A DNA stretch of 57,486 bases from Deltaproteobacteria bacterium. GTDB taxonomy: Bacteria; Myxococcota_A; JAADFL01. Position numbers and translations under genes: made by a program. Below are positions 33,414 to 41,748 of the stretch, one piece after another; position 1 is the stretch's first letter, and every line of letters starts with the position of its first letter. The notes under the pieces were generated by a model. The model did no database searches, was not told where the DNA came from, and saw nothing but the letters and a program-made list of their open reading frames with translations. The stretch covers positions 1-57,486 of the forward strand of contig JAADFL010000085.1 in NCBI GenBank assembly GCA_013152945.1, in the 5' to 3' direction.

Positions 33414-35858
33414 TCAGTAAGGCGCCTCCCTGTAGTCGTGCTCCTGGTTCTGAACCTTGCCGTTGGGCCAACCGAAGTTCGTGCATTCCATGGTGTTTTT
33501 TAAGATATCGCTTTTCATTACGCCCGCGCCCCCGCAGGTGCCGGGTTTTTCGAAGGTGAAACTCGTATCCAGTTCGTTCAGGCGCTTCTTGTTCGCCACG
33601 AGCCAGTCGACACCGGCCTTGTATGCTGTTTCGTGCTCGTCCGACCACCTGTCGTTGTCTATGTTTTGGTTGTAGTCGTCCGGGTCGCTTGTCTCGGATA
33701 AGCAATCGCCGTCACAGTCCCCGGGAGTGCAGACCTGGCAGTCGTACAGCCCCTTGCCCACGTCCAGGCAACCCGGATTGCAGGAATCGTTCTTGCCATG
33801 CTGCGAAATCACTTTATTGAGTTCTTTCCAATTAACATAATGCTGGTACTCGTGGTTGGCTGTTTCTGCAAAATGCCAAATGCCGTTGACAAGTTTGCCG
33901 ATCGGCTTCTCGTGTCCTGTGTCGCAGAAATGGTAGAGATCCGTTGTGCCGGGTACCAACGGAAACTCGCCGGTTTTCTCCAGGTCGCACTCGCTTGCCA
34001 TGTAACCACCCGCCACCGATGACCACATCTTTGCCGCATCGCAGATGTACACGTGCGGTTGTCCCGTATCTTTATCGGGCGGCCTGAAGTAGCCCGATCT
34101 CAGTTTGCCGTCCTCCTGCAGGCAGTTCGGTCTGTACTTCAGAACAGCGGAAACCTCCGGGTTCAAAAGTTGCTTCCAGTAATAGAACCAGTTGGGCGTT
34201 TTGTCCTGTCCCGGATGGCTGGTCGCATCTCTTAAGAAGAAAAGATCGACGTTCGCAACATCGGTTTCACACCGAGTACACTTGGAGGTACATGGAATCT
34301 TGGCCCGCACCTTGAGCTTTCTGAAGTCTTCGATGTTATTGGGCAGCCCGGTAATGGTCACCTCCACCTCCGGACCCACTCCCTTGCCCGAAGGGTCGTG
34401 TGGTTCGAAGGACGCGTTGAACAGCCCGTCCGGCTCGACGGTCCACTTTATTTCCGACTCGAGGGGTGAGCCCTGCACAGGCTGGTTGCCCTCAAATAGT
34501 ATAGCCTTTGCCTTGAACGTCGCAACTCCGTCCACGAAGACGACATTGTTCTCTGCATCGGGCCCGAGAGCCAGGAATTGGTCGTCCGTGAGTGTTGAAT
34601 CCCTTATGTAACCTATCACTACACTGACCACCTGGCTGTCATCCGGAGCAGGAGAACCATGGTCACCAAAACCGGCCATGCACGGAACAGGGGGAGGAGC
34701 GCTCTCGGGCTTTTTTTTCAACAGCCAATGAACGGTATACGCGCCGGGCCAGTAGCCGTCCGGGGCCGGGCAGAACTCGCACTTATTCGGTCCAAGGAAC
34801 TCGTATTCGAACCCCAGTGCCGCGATGTTACCCTCGTCGTCCGTGTAGTAGGGGAATCGTTCGACCGAACCGGTCGGGCAGTCCCCGGGGTCATCTCCGG
34901 GCTGTTCCATTGTCGGCTTCCAGGTCTTTTCATCCTTGTTCATTACTGCCTTTCCGAACTCGCCTTTGTTGCCGCCAACGTCGCATTCCGAAAAGTAGTC
35001 GTCTGTCACAGTCACGTTGCAGTTATCGTCTATTTCCACCGTAAAGAACGTGTCCGTGAACCAGCGATTGAAGCAACGGCTCATCATCTCGTAGTTGTCG
35101 CAGAAGTCCTTGCAGGTTTTGCGGCACTCGGCCGGATCCGGTGCAATTCCGCAAAGCCAGCAGGGAGAAGACGAGTCCTGGCATCGCTGCATGCATATTT
35201 CGTGATCGAAATCGTACCAGGTGTCAGGAGGATCCGGTGCGCCACCCTGCCGGCAGGTTTCCCAAGTTCCAGTGAACGGGCAGGCCGGCTCCTTTGGCGG
35301 GGCCGAACGCTGGTCCGGTGAACCTTTGTCGGGTTCGTCCGGCTCGCAGGCATGAGATGCGCTGTTACATTCGCCTCCATTAGGAGGGAGCGTGTAGTTG
35401 ACGGAATAGGTGGACAGGTGGCCTATCCCGGCCTCGACCGTTTCTTTGCTCGTGTCGACAGTACTTTTCCACAAGGGCTGCCATGCTTTTTTTTCAGTAT
35501 CGAAGAAGGCGAGCTGGAGGCGTTCGGGTGTCACTGTTTGCGGCACGCCCGAGAGATCGATCTCATGGTAGCTCCATTCGAGGACGGCAGGTATTTTTAG
35601 TGAAATTCCCGATGGTTCCAGTTCCACTGCTTTGTCCAGGTGGTTGCCGGGAGCAAACAGGCTCGGGTGCACGGAAAACTCTACTTGCTTGTCGATCGCT
35701 CCCGGAGGAACCACAAGTTTTACCCTGCCACAGGATATACTGCCTCCCCCTGGACCGATTGTCTTTGAAAACAAGCCCGGTGAGCCCTTTGAAGAGCTGG
35801 AGCATCCGGGGAACTGAAACAACAAGGCGGCAAGGAACAAGAGAACCACTTTTTTCAT
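33414..35858 (-). CDS. large Cys-rich lipoprotein with ZU5-like domain and HExxH motif
   Basis: An 814-residue lipoprotein. ATG 35858 begins the signal KKVVLLFLAALLFQFPGC (lipobox FPGC); the longer open frame upstream shadows the neighbour gene. Residues ~30-130 resemble a ZU5 domain (GPGGGSISCGRVKLVVPPGAID). A Cys-rich stretch with a repeated C..TC..FCD pattern follows, then Ig-like regions. At residues 669-673 there is HEYQH, an HExxH zinc site, in the context WHFAETANHEYQHYVNW. Asp/Cys-rich sequence (CTPGDCDGDCLSE) comes after. It could be a surface metallopeptidase, but a third ligand is not identified. It lies four bases after the 35863-36897 lipoprotein gene on the same strand, so they form an operon. 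Confidence 0.8.
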   Translation of the reverse strand: MKKVVLLFLAALLFQFPGCSSSSKGSPGLFSKTIGPGGGSISCGRVKLVVPPGAIDKQVEFSVHPSLFAPGNHLDKAVELEPSGISLKIPAVLEWSYHEIDLSGVPQTVTPERLQLAFFDTEKKAWQPLWKSTVDTSKETVEAGIGHLSTYSVNYTLPPNGGECNSASHACEPDEPDKGSPDQRSAPPKEPACPFTGTWETCRQGGAPDPPDTWYDFDHEICMQRCQDSSSPCWLCGIAPDPAECRKTCKDFCDNYEMMSRCFNRWFTDTFFTVEIDDNCNVTVTDDYFSECDVGGNKGEFGKAVMNKDEKTWKPTMEQPGDDPGDCPTGSVERFPYYTDDEGNIAALGFEYEFLGPNKCEFCPAPDGYWPGAYTVHWLLKKKPESAPPPVPCMAGFGDHGSPAPDDSQVVSVVIGYIRDSTLTDDQFLALGPDAENNVVFVDGVATFKAKAILFEGNQPVQGSPLESEIKWTVEPDGLFNASFEPHDPSGKGVGPEVEVTITGLPNNIEDFRKLKVRAKIPCTSKCTRCETDVANVDLFFLRDATSHPGQDKTPNWFYYWKQLLNPEVSAVLKYRPNCLQEDGKLRSGYFRPPDKDTGQPHVYICDAAKMWSSVAGGYMASECDLEKTGEFPLVPGTTDLYHFCDTGHEKPIGKLVNGIWHFAETANHEYQHYVNWKELNKVISQHGKNDSCNPGCLDVGKGLYDCQVCTPGDCDGDCLSETSDPDDYNQNIDNDRWSDEHETAYKAGVDWLVANKKRLNELDTSFTFEKPGTCGGAGVMKSDILKNTMECTNFGWPNGKVQNQEHDYREAPY

Positions 35859-35862
35859 GGCG

Positions 35863-36897
35863 CTAGTCCTTATAGTCGCAGAACAGGGCCAGGGCGGAGT
35901 TGATGCACGCTCCCAGCTCTGCCCCTGCAAACGGATAACAACACCTCGATCCCTGTGAACAGTCCGAGGTCGAGCCGCAAATCGGAAAACCGTCCGGAGG
36001 TCTGCACCCGTCCTTGCATGAAGATTGGATGAACAGCCCATCGCGGTTTCGCAGCTTTTCGGTATCAACCAAGGCGCAGCAAAGCGCACCAGAGCAGTCC
36101 CGGGAATCATCGCACAGCAAAGACACCTGCCCGGTGCACTCATCCTCGGCAGGCTGACACTTATTGGCCAGTAGATGCCCGGAACCCGCTTCCATGCAGC
36201 ATTTTTGCCCGGGCTCGCACGCGATATCATGGCAGTGGATATCGAAAGTAGTTTCTTCCCGGATCTCCTGCTCTCTTGTTTCGGTTGTTTTCTCGTTTTC
36301 TTCCGTTGTATTCAGCTCCTCTCCTGATTGTTCGATATGCCTGTCGTCAAGTGGCCTGTAATCCCCTATGTCAGGTGTGTCGGATATTGTTTCTTGGACC
36401 TGGTCCGAAGCGTCGGTTGCCGGTTCGCCTGGATCTCCGTCCACTGGTAGATCGCTCAACTCTGCTTCCTCTGTCGCCTCTTGTTCTGTTTCTGCCGCCT
36501 CGGCGTCTGGTGTAATGCAGAGACCCCGGCAGGCCGCCGCCCCGTCGCTATCGTAAAAATCCTTGCAACCGTCCATGCCAATCTGGTCAAAGCATGACCG
36601 GACCTTGGTGCTCACCAAGTTTTCACCTGCAGGGCACCGGCTGTCACACACCTCTTGTTCAAGCGACTCCCGGCACTCAGACTCGCTCGAACCAAAGGTC
36701 GTGGTAAAGCTTTCGAATTTCTTCTCCGACTCGGAGGTGCACTTCCATGCGAGGCTGCACAGCTTTGCTACCCGGCCCGGGCAACTTGAACCAAGTGGCT
36801 TGTTTGAACTGCATGCAGTCAAACCCACGAGCGAGAGTGACAATATCAGTAAGGTAGGGAAAAGCCTTTTAAGAGGAAATTCGGAACCGGCGATCAT
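35863..36897 (-). CDS. Cys-rich acidic lipoprotein
   Basis: A 344-residue lipoprotein of unknown function. ATG 36897 is preferred (GGGGG six bases upstream); a GTG at 36927 lies in a hairpin. The signal ends in lipobox LTAC. The N-terminal domain (residues ~35-140) has eight or more Cys (CPGRVAKLCSLAWKC, CRESLEQEVCDSRC). A Glu/Thr-rich acidic linker with no Cys spans ~140-225. The C-terminal third is Cys-dense with CC pairs (GQKCCMEAGSG, GALCCALVD, GSRCCYPFAG), a pattern seen in myxobacterial-type exoproteins. It is the first gene of a two-gene operon with the HExxH lipoprotein; the leader is structured. Confidence 0.78.
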   Translation of the reverse strand: MIAGSEFPLKRLFPTLLILSLSLVGLTACSSNKPLGSSCPGRVAKLCSLAWKCTSESEKKFESFTTTFGSSESECRESLEQEVCDSRCPAGENLVSTKVRSCFDQIGMDGCKDFYDSDGAAACRGLCITPDAEAAETEQEATEEAELSDLPVDGDPGEPATDASDQVQETISDTPDIGDYRPLDDRHIEQSGEELNTTEENEKTTETREQEIREETTFDIHCHDIACEPGQKCCMEAGSGHLLANKCQPAEDECTGQVSLLCDDSRDCSGALCCALVDTEKLRNRDGLFIQSSCKDGCRPPDGFPICGSTSDCSQGSRCCYPFAGAELGACINSALALFCDYKD

Positions 36898-36910
36898 GTT
36901 CAACCCCCAT

Positions 36911-36982
36911 ATCCGGTTTCGGATCACGGGACAGCCCTGAAGTCGGCTTCGACCTTCAGGCCTGGATTTTTGGGTATCCAGG
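36911..36982 (-). other. three consecutive stem-loops in the 5' leader
   Basis: Between the promoter and ATG 36897 the transcript can form, in order, CCTGGAT/ATCCAGG (36961-36982), a 10-bp stem with one bulge (36936-36960) and ATCCG/CGGAT (36911-36924). No known riboswitch core was recognised. Confidence 0.5.
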
Positions 36983-36995
36983 TTATTTTATAAAG

Positions 36996-37026
36996 ATTAT
37001 ACCGAATTATGGTTGTTAGTTTCAAT
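36996..37026 (-). promoter_or_regulatory. sigma70-type promoter for the Cys-rich lipoprotein operon
   Basis: Minus strand: TTGAAA (37021-37026), 19-bp spacer, perfect TATAAT (36996-37001). The start would be near 36989, giving a ~92-nt leader. Confidence 0.5.
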
Positions 37027-37041
37027 AACAACGGCACTAAG

Positions 37042-37082
37042 GGAAAGGGCGGGTGGGGAAAAGGGGAAAGGGCGGGTGGGGA
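37042..37082 (+). repeat. tandem G-quadruplex-forming repeat
   Basis: Two adjacent copies of GGGAAAGGGCGGGTGGGG on the plus strand (37042-37059 and 37064-37082). Each has four G-runs with loops of 3, 1 and 1. They lie between the HDOD-GGDEF stop and the -35 of the lipoprotein operon. Confidence 0.75.
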
Positions 37083-37094
37083 AAAAGTGAAAGG

Positions 37095-38579
37095 TTACTT
37101 TCCTGCGGCAACCCGGTTTCTGCCTGATTCCTTGGCATCGTAGAGTGCGTCGTCAGCCTCTCTCAAGCTTAGGACCTTGGCCCTGGAATGCAGAGGATCC
37201 CGCACCTGGGCCACGCCGATGCTTACCGTCACGCCGAGCTTGCCGTCTTTGGTATCCACCTCCAAGGCTGCGATGTTGTTCCTTATTCTCTCGGCAGCAA
37301 TTACGGCGTTTGCAATGTTGGTGTTTCTGAGAAGCACCAGAAATTCCTCACCGCCGTACCTGGCTGCAAAGTCTGACGTGCGCAGGGAGCCGTTAATGGC
37401 CTCTGAAACCGCCTTGAGCACCACGTCGCCCGTATCATGGCCGTGCTTGTCGTTGAACTTCTTGAAGTGGTCTATGTCGATCATGGCCATGCACAGGTCC
37501 GCCTTGTAGCGCGCACAGTATGAGATCTCCCTGTCCAGAGTTTCCTCCATGGCCCTGCGGTTCGGCAGACCTGTCAGAGGATCGGTCATGGATAGGCGCT
37601 CGAGTTTCTTGTTGGAATCCTCCAGTTGCCGCGCCAGCCGCCTTTGCTCTTCCAGGGCCTGCTTGAGTTTTCCTGTTATCTCCTCGTACGAGGCGTTCAG
37701 TTCGAGCAGCCCATTGCTGGCTGTCTCGACAATCTTGGAATAGTCAGGCTGCTCGTTTGCGTCCAGGTCCAGCATTTCCGCGGCTTGTTGCACTTGGCCG
37801 GCCACCTCGTTTAATATCTCTCCCATGGAGACTTGGTCGATGCCCAGTCGCGATAGCCCCTCCATGACCCTGGACAGTGCCGCCAATCTGTCGTGGACGA
37901 AGAAGGAGTCTGCAATGTCCTCTGCAACGAAGCAGATCATGCACTCCTTCTCGAAATTCTGGTCGCAAATCTCCGGCTCGTGGTGCTTATCTGCGATCTC
38001 GATGAATAAATCGGGCAGCTTCCAAGACCTGAACATGCTCTTGCCAATCTTGTCGTGGCCCAGGGGAGCCTCGCTCTGCTCGAATTCGAGCCTCTCCCTG
38101 TTTTCAGCACTGGCCATGGAAGCCATTTTCGAAGCAAGGCCGGAATCCTGTTGCAACAAGGTCAAGACTCCCAGATCCTGGCACAGCCCGATCGTGAACA
38201 TTTCTTTATTGTTCTGAAGGCCGATTCGCCTGGACAGTACCGAAGCTGCGCATGCTCTTCGAAGGCTTGCCTCCCAGAACTGTTTCAGCGGGTAAGGCGA
38301 TGTGCCGGGCGATAGCTTTCGTATTCCCAGGCAGAGAACAAGGTTCCTGACCGCCCTGATTCCAAGGAAGGACACGGTGTGATCAACGGATGTTATCTTG
38401 GATCTCAAACCGTGAAGGGGAGAGTTCGCCGCCTTGAGCAGGTTTGCAGCGAAGACCGGATCGGTTCTTATCACAGCCCCCAGTTCCTGTATGCTGCAAT
38501 CAGGATCGGCCGCAAGTTTCACCACCCGTGCCACCACTGAGGGCAGCACCGGCAATTTGAAATCTTTTTCGTCCGCCAT
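37095..38579 (-). CDS. HDOD-GGDEF signalling protein
   Basis: A 494-residue cytoplasmic regulator starting at ATG 38579 behind GAGGAGG. Residues ~8-210 form an HDOD domain (LPVLPSVVARVVKLA.DPDCSI, VDHTVSFLGIRAVRNLVL, CQDLGVL, APLGHDKIGKSMFRSWKLPD). A coiled-coil-like helix (LKQALEEQRRLARQLEDSNKKLERL) leads to a complete GGDEF domain with DPLTGLPNRRAM, MIDIDHFKKFNDKHGHD and RYGGEEF. RTSD, five residues before GGEEF, is a canonical inhibitory I-site, so feedback by cyclic di-GMP is expected. This combination is common in deltaproteobacteria and links a protein-interaction module to cyclic di-GMP synthesis. Confidence 0.92.
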   Translation of the reverse strand: MADEKDFKLPVLPSVVARVVKLAADPDCSIQELGAVIRTDPVFAANLLKAANSPLHGLRSKITSVDHTVSFLGIRAVRNLVLCLGIRKLSPGTSPYPLKQFWEASLRRACAASVLSRRIGLQNNKEMFTIGLCQDLGVLTLLQQDSGLASKMASMASAENRERLEFEQSEAPLGHDKIGKSMFRSWKLPDLFIEIADKHHEPEICDQNFEKECMICFVAEDIADSFFVHDRLAALSRVMEGLSRLGIDQVSMGEILNEVAGQVQQAAEMLDLDANEQPDYSKIVETASNGLLELNASYEEITGKLKQALEEQRRLARQLEDSNKKLERLSMTDPLTGLPNRRAMEETLDREISYCARYKADLCMAMIDIDHFKKFNDKHGHDTGDVVLKAVSEAINGSLRTSDFAARYGGEEFLVLLRNTNIANAVIAAERIRNNIAALEVDTKDGKLGVTVSIGVAQVRDPLHSRAKVLSLREADDALYDAKESGRNRVAAGK

Positions 38580-38640
38580 CGACTCACCTCCTCGATGACT
38601 TCATATTTCCTCCGCGCCGAACCGGCCACTTAATTTGCCA

Positions 38641-38669
38641 TTTCTACCGGACATTTGTCGTACTGACAA
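38641..38669 (-). promoter_or_regulatory. candidate promoter for the HDOD-GGDEF gene
   Basis: Minus strand: TTGTCA (38664-38669), 17-bp spacer, TAGAAA (38641-38646). It overlaps the opposite-facing candidate below. Confidence 0.4.
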
Positions 38670-38683
38670 CAGGGGCGCTTAAT
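38655..38683 (+). promoter_or_regulatory. candidate promoter for the DUF4159-like gene
   Basis: TTGTCG (38655-38660), 17-bp spacer, CTTAAT (38678-38683). The two divergent candidates share bases, so their use could be mutually exclusive. Confidence 0.35.
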
Positions 38684-38728
38684 GAACCACCTCTTGTCTG
38701 TGAGCCGGCTTGAGGTTAGGATGCATTC

Positions 38729-39484
38729 ATGTGCGGGAAAGTGAAACATGGAACCATTAGCCTTGCATCATTAGTTATCTTATTCATCTCCATGCTTACA
38801 TGGCTTTCTTTCGGCCGGGCCTCGAAATTGGTTTTCGGAACCATATCTTTTTCAGGAGAGAAATTCGACCGTGCAGGAGGTCTTGCATACTTGGCCTTGC
38901 AGCTCATTAAAAGGACCAGCGTGGAAGTGGAACCCGAACCCCAATCCCTGGCCTTGAATTCAAACCAGGTGTTCGACTATCCATTGCTTATAGCTTCCGG
39001 TTCCGGTAGTTTCCCTGTGCCGGGGCAGACCGAGCTTGCATTGCTGCGCAGGCACTTGAGGAGAGGCGGAACTTTATTGCTGGACGATATTGATCCGGAT
39101 TCGGGAAACTTCACTGCTTCGGCAGTCAAGCTTGCAAAAGCTTTATTCCCGCATGAAAGGCTGGAACCTGTTCCCAAATCCCACACTGTCTTCAAGTCGT
39201 TCTATCTCCTCGACAGGGCATATGGCAGGAAGATGCAGGATTCGAGATTGCTCGGCGTGAACCTGGACGGTCGCATGGCTCTTTTCATTTCCAGGAATGA
39301 TTTACTGGGGGCCTTCCAGCAGGACAACCTGGGCGGATGGGCGCTCCCATCATCTCCCGGCGGGGATGAGCAGAGAGAGCTTGCACTGCGCCTGGCCATA
39401 AATATCGTGTACTATGCGCTGTGCCTGGATTACAAGGACGACCAGGTCCATGCGCCGTTCATCATAGAAAGGCGCAGGAAGTAA
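38729..39484 (+). CDS. DUF4159-like membrane-anchored protein
   Basis: A 251-residue protein with one N-terminal membrane helix (ISLASLVILFISMLTWLSFG). The rest resembles DUF4159: an early FDRAGGLAYLALQLIKRTSVEV, then YPLLIASGSGSFPVPGQTELALLRRHLRRGGTLLLDDID, an ALFPHERLEPVPKSHTVFKSFY stretch, and a terminal LALRLAINIVYYALCLDYKDDQVH. This family usually sits with VWA-domain and MoxR/DUF58 genes. It ends three bases before the VWA gene, so the pair is co-translated. The biochemical role is unknown. Confidence 0.8.
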   Translation: MCGKVKHGTISLASLVILFISMLTWLSFGRASKLVFGTISFSGEKFDRAGGLAYLALQLIKRTSVEVEPEPQSLALNSNQVFDYPLLIASGSGSFPVPGQTELALLRRHLRRGGTLLLDDIDPDSGNFTASAVKLAKALFPHERLEPVPKSHTVFKSFYLLDRAYGRKMQDSRLLGVNLDGRMALFISRNDLLGAFQQDNLGGWALPSSPGGDEQRELALRLAINIVYYALCLDYKDDQVHAPFIIERRRK

Positions 39485-39487
39485 GCC

Positions 39488-41743
39488 ATGCAGGGCATGA
39501 CTTACAGCCGCAAGTTCATCGTATTCATGGGCCTGGAAAAGGGCTGGCTGGGTTGGCTCGCTTTGTTCCTGCTTGCATCGGCCCTGATAGTATCCCTTTG
39601 GTCAGGCCTGCGCAGGCCTGCTGCAAGCCGTAATCTGCCCATGTTGCTGTTACGGAGCGTGGGCCTGCTTATCCTGGCGATATTCGTGTTGCAGCCGGCC
39701 GTTAGGTTACAGAAGGTTATTCGAAAAAGGGCACACCTGGTGTTTCTGATGGACTGTTCGAGGAGCATGTCTGTCAAAGATGATCCGGGCGGACTGACAC
39801 GGGCGAAAAAGATAGGCGCTTTCTTCAAGGACAATAAAGATGCCATGGACAAACTGGCATCCAAATTCATAATGGATTTCTATTGCTTCGGCGGCCGGGT
39901 AAGGCCTATGTCCAGGACAAGGGCAATGAAGGGGCCGGATCCGGTCGAGCCGAAGACAGATATCAACGGTGCATTGACTGAAATACTCTCGGCAGTGCCG
40001 GCAGGAGATCTGTCCGGTATCATTCTCATTTCCGATGGCAGGGATCGTTCGGCCAAGGCCGGGCCGGTTGATATGCCTGTCCCGGTGTATGCGATCGCTC
40101 CTGCGGCTTCCGGCGAGCTTGCAGACGTAGCGGTTTCCTCGGTAAAGGCGGATGACTTCGCTTTTGTCAGGACGCCTACAAAGGTGAAGACGCGGATTTC
40201 CATCACTGGTATGGATAGGGAAGAGATCCCTGTTACATTGCTCAAGGACGGCTCGCCCCTGGTTACCAGACTGGCACGCATCGGTCCTGACAAAACGGCT
40301 GTAGTCGAACTGCCGTTCAATCCGACCAGGGTTGGAAAAGCCGCTCTTGCAGTTACTGTCCCTGATTTTCCCGAGGACACGTTAAAGGACAACAACAGGC
40401 TCGAGTTCAGCCTGGAAGTTCTCCGGGACAGGATAAGGGTGCTGCACGTCGCAGGCAGGCCGAGCTGGGATGTCCGTTTCTTGAGAGAACTCTTGAAACG
40501 GGATCCATCAGTGGATCTGATCTCCTTTTTCATACTCCGAACACCGGGCGATCTCGCAGTGGGCACGAATGACGAACTCTCGTTGATACGGTTTCCGGTC
40601 CAGGAGCTTTTTGCAGGGGCACTGGATACGTTCGACCTCGTTATATTTCAGAACTTTACCTACCGTGGTTACCAGATGAGACCGTACTTGAAGAACATTC
40701 GCAATCACGTGGTGCAGGGCGGCGGTGCATTCGTCATGATAGGCGGCGAACAAAGCTTTTCTTCCGGGGGATACGATGGAACGTACATAGAGGATATCCT
40801 GCCCGTGAATCTCACAGGCAACTATGGTTCTGATTCGGCAATGTTCAGGCCCAAGCTTACCAGAACAGGTCTGTACCATCCTGTTTCATCGTTTGCAGCT
40901 ACTCCCGCCGGTAATAAGGCCCTGTGGTCGAGGCTTCCTAAACTGCCTGGTTGCAACCTGGGATTGTCAGCCAAGCCCGGTGCCGCGGTTTTGGCGGTGC
41001 ATCCCTTTATCAAGAGCCCTGACGGTTCGCCTCTGCCGCTCCTTTCCGTGACAGAGGCTGGCAAAGGAAGGACCATGGCGATAGCATGGGACGGCTCCTG
41101 GAAATGGCGGTTTTCGGGCCGGGCCACAGATGCCTCGATAAGGACATACAGGAGGTTTTTCAGGGGAGCCATGCGCTGGCTCGTGCGCGATCCCTCGGTT
41201 GCGCCTGTCCGGTTCATAAAGGGTGGAGGAAGACAACCGGCCGGTAAACCCCTGGACCTTGTTTTGAAGGTCATGAGGCCCGACTACGAGCCGGCCTCGG
41301 GTGCCCGTGTCAACGTCAGACTGGAAAACGGCAATCAAAACGGGCAGGTATTTCAGGCTCAAGGAACAGCCGATCATGACGGCATTGTTCACATCAAAAT
41401 GCCTGCTCCTGCAAAAGGAGCCTACAAGCTGGTGGCCGAGGCGTTTTATAAAGGAGCTTCTTTGGGGCAGGTAAAAGATATTACGGTTGTTGGCGGAGCG
41501 GACCCGGAGCTTTTGGACCCGAGAATAAACAGGGAAAAGCTACAGGACCTTGCAAAGGCGAGCAATGGTTCTTTTCACGTCCTGCCTTTCGATCTTTCGA
41601 ATCTCGATATCAAGGATCCCAAGCCGCTGCAGGTAACCGGGCAAAGAGATCACCAGCTTTGGGACAAGTGGTGGCTCGCCGGGCTCGGTATATCCTTCTT
41701 GTGCCTTGAATGGTTTCTGCGTCGCAGGATTGGGCTTGCATAG
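39488..41743 (+). CDS. membrane protein with VWA and glutamine-amidotransferase-like domains
   Basis: The protein has 751 residues. Two N-terminal helices (GWLGWLALFLLASALIVSLW and LLRSVGLLILAIFVL) and one C-terminal helix (WWLAGLGISFLCLEWFL) anchor it. The VWA domain carries the MIDAS DCSRS (FLMDCSRSMSVKDD). Later sequence (RVLHVAGRPSWDVRFLRELL, GGGAFVMIGGEQSFSSGGYDGTYIEDILPV, KGRTMAIAWDGSWKWRFSG) is the GATase1-like region found in large bacterial VWA membrane proteins. It is likely part of a MoxR-type assembly or stress module whose MoxR and DUF58 genes are not in this window. It converges to within 5 bp of the next gene. Confidence 0.85.
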   Translation: MQGMTYSRKFIVFMGLEKGWLGWLALFLLASALIVSLWSGLRRPAASRNLPMLLLRSVGLLILAIFVLQPAVRLQKVIRKRAHLVFLMDCSRSMSVKDDPGGLTRAKKIGAFFKDNKDAMDKLASKFIMDFYCFGGRVRPMSRTRAMKGPDPVEPKTDINGALTEILSAVPAGDLSGIILISDGRDRSAKAGPVDMPVPVYAIAPAASGELADVAVSSVKADDFAFVRTPTKVKTRISITGMDREEIPVTLLKDGSPLVTRLARIGPDKTAVVELPFNPTRVGKAALAVTVPDFPEDTLKDNNRLEFSLEVLRDRIRVLHVAGRPSWDVRFLRELLKRDPSVDLISFFILRTPGDLAVGTNDELSLIRFPVQELFAGALDTFDLVIFQNFTYRGYQMRPYLKNIRNHVVQGGGAFVMIGGEQSFSSGGYDGTYIEDILPVNLTGNYGSDSAMFRPKLTRTGLYHPVSSFAATPAGNKALWSRLPKLPGCNLGLSAKPGAAVLAVHPFIKSPDGSPLPLLSVTEAGKGRTMAIAWDGSWKWRFSGRATDASIRTYRRFFRGAMRWLVRDPSVAPVRFIKGGGRQPAGKPLDLVLKVMRPDYEPASGARVNVRLENGNQNGQVFQAQGTADHDGIVHIKMPAPAKGAYKLVAEAFYKGASLGQVKDITVVGGADPELLDPRINREKLQDLAKASNGSFHVLPFDLSNLDIKDPKPLQVTGQRDHQLWDKWWLAGLGISFLCLEWFLRRRIGLA

Positions 41744-41748
41744 AGGGG

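Noticed and set aside
35859-36230. N-terminal extension of the HExxH lipoprotein (start at 36230)
   Set aside because: It lies antisense-free but out of frame within the neighbouring lipoprotein gene, and the signal peptide starts at ATG 35858.
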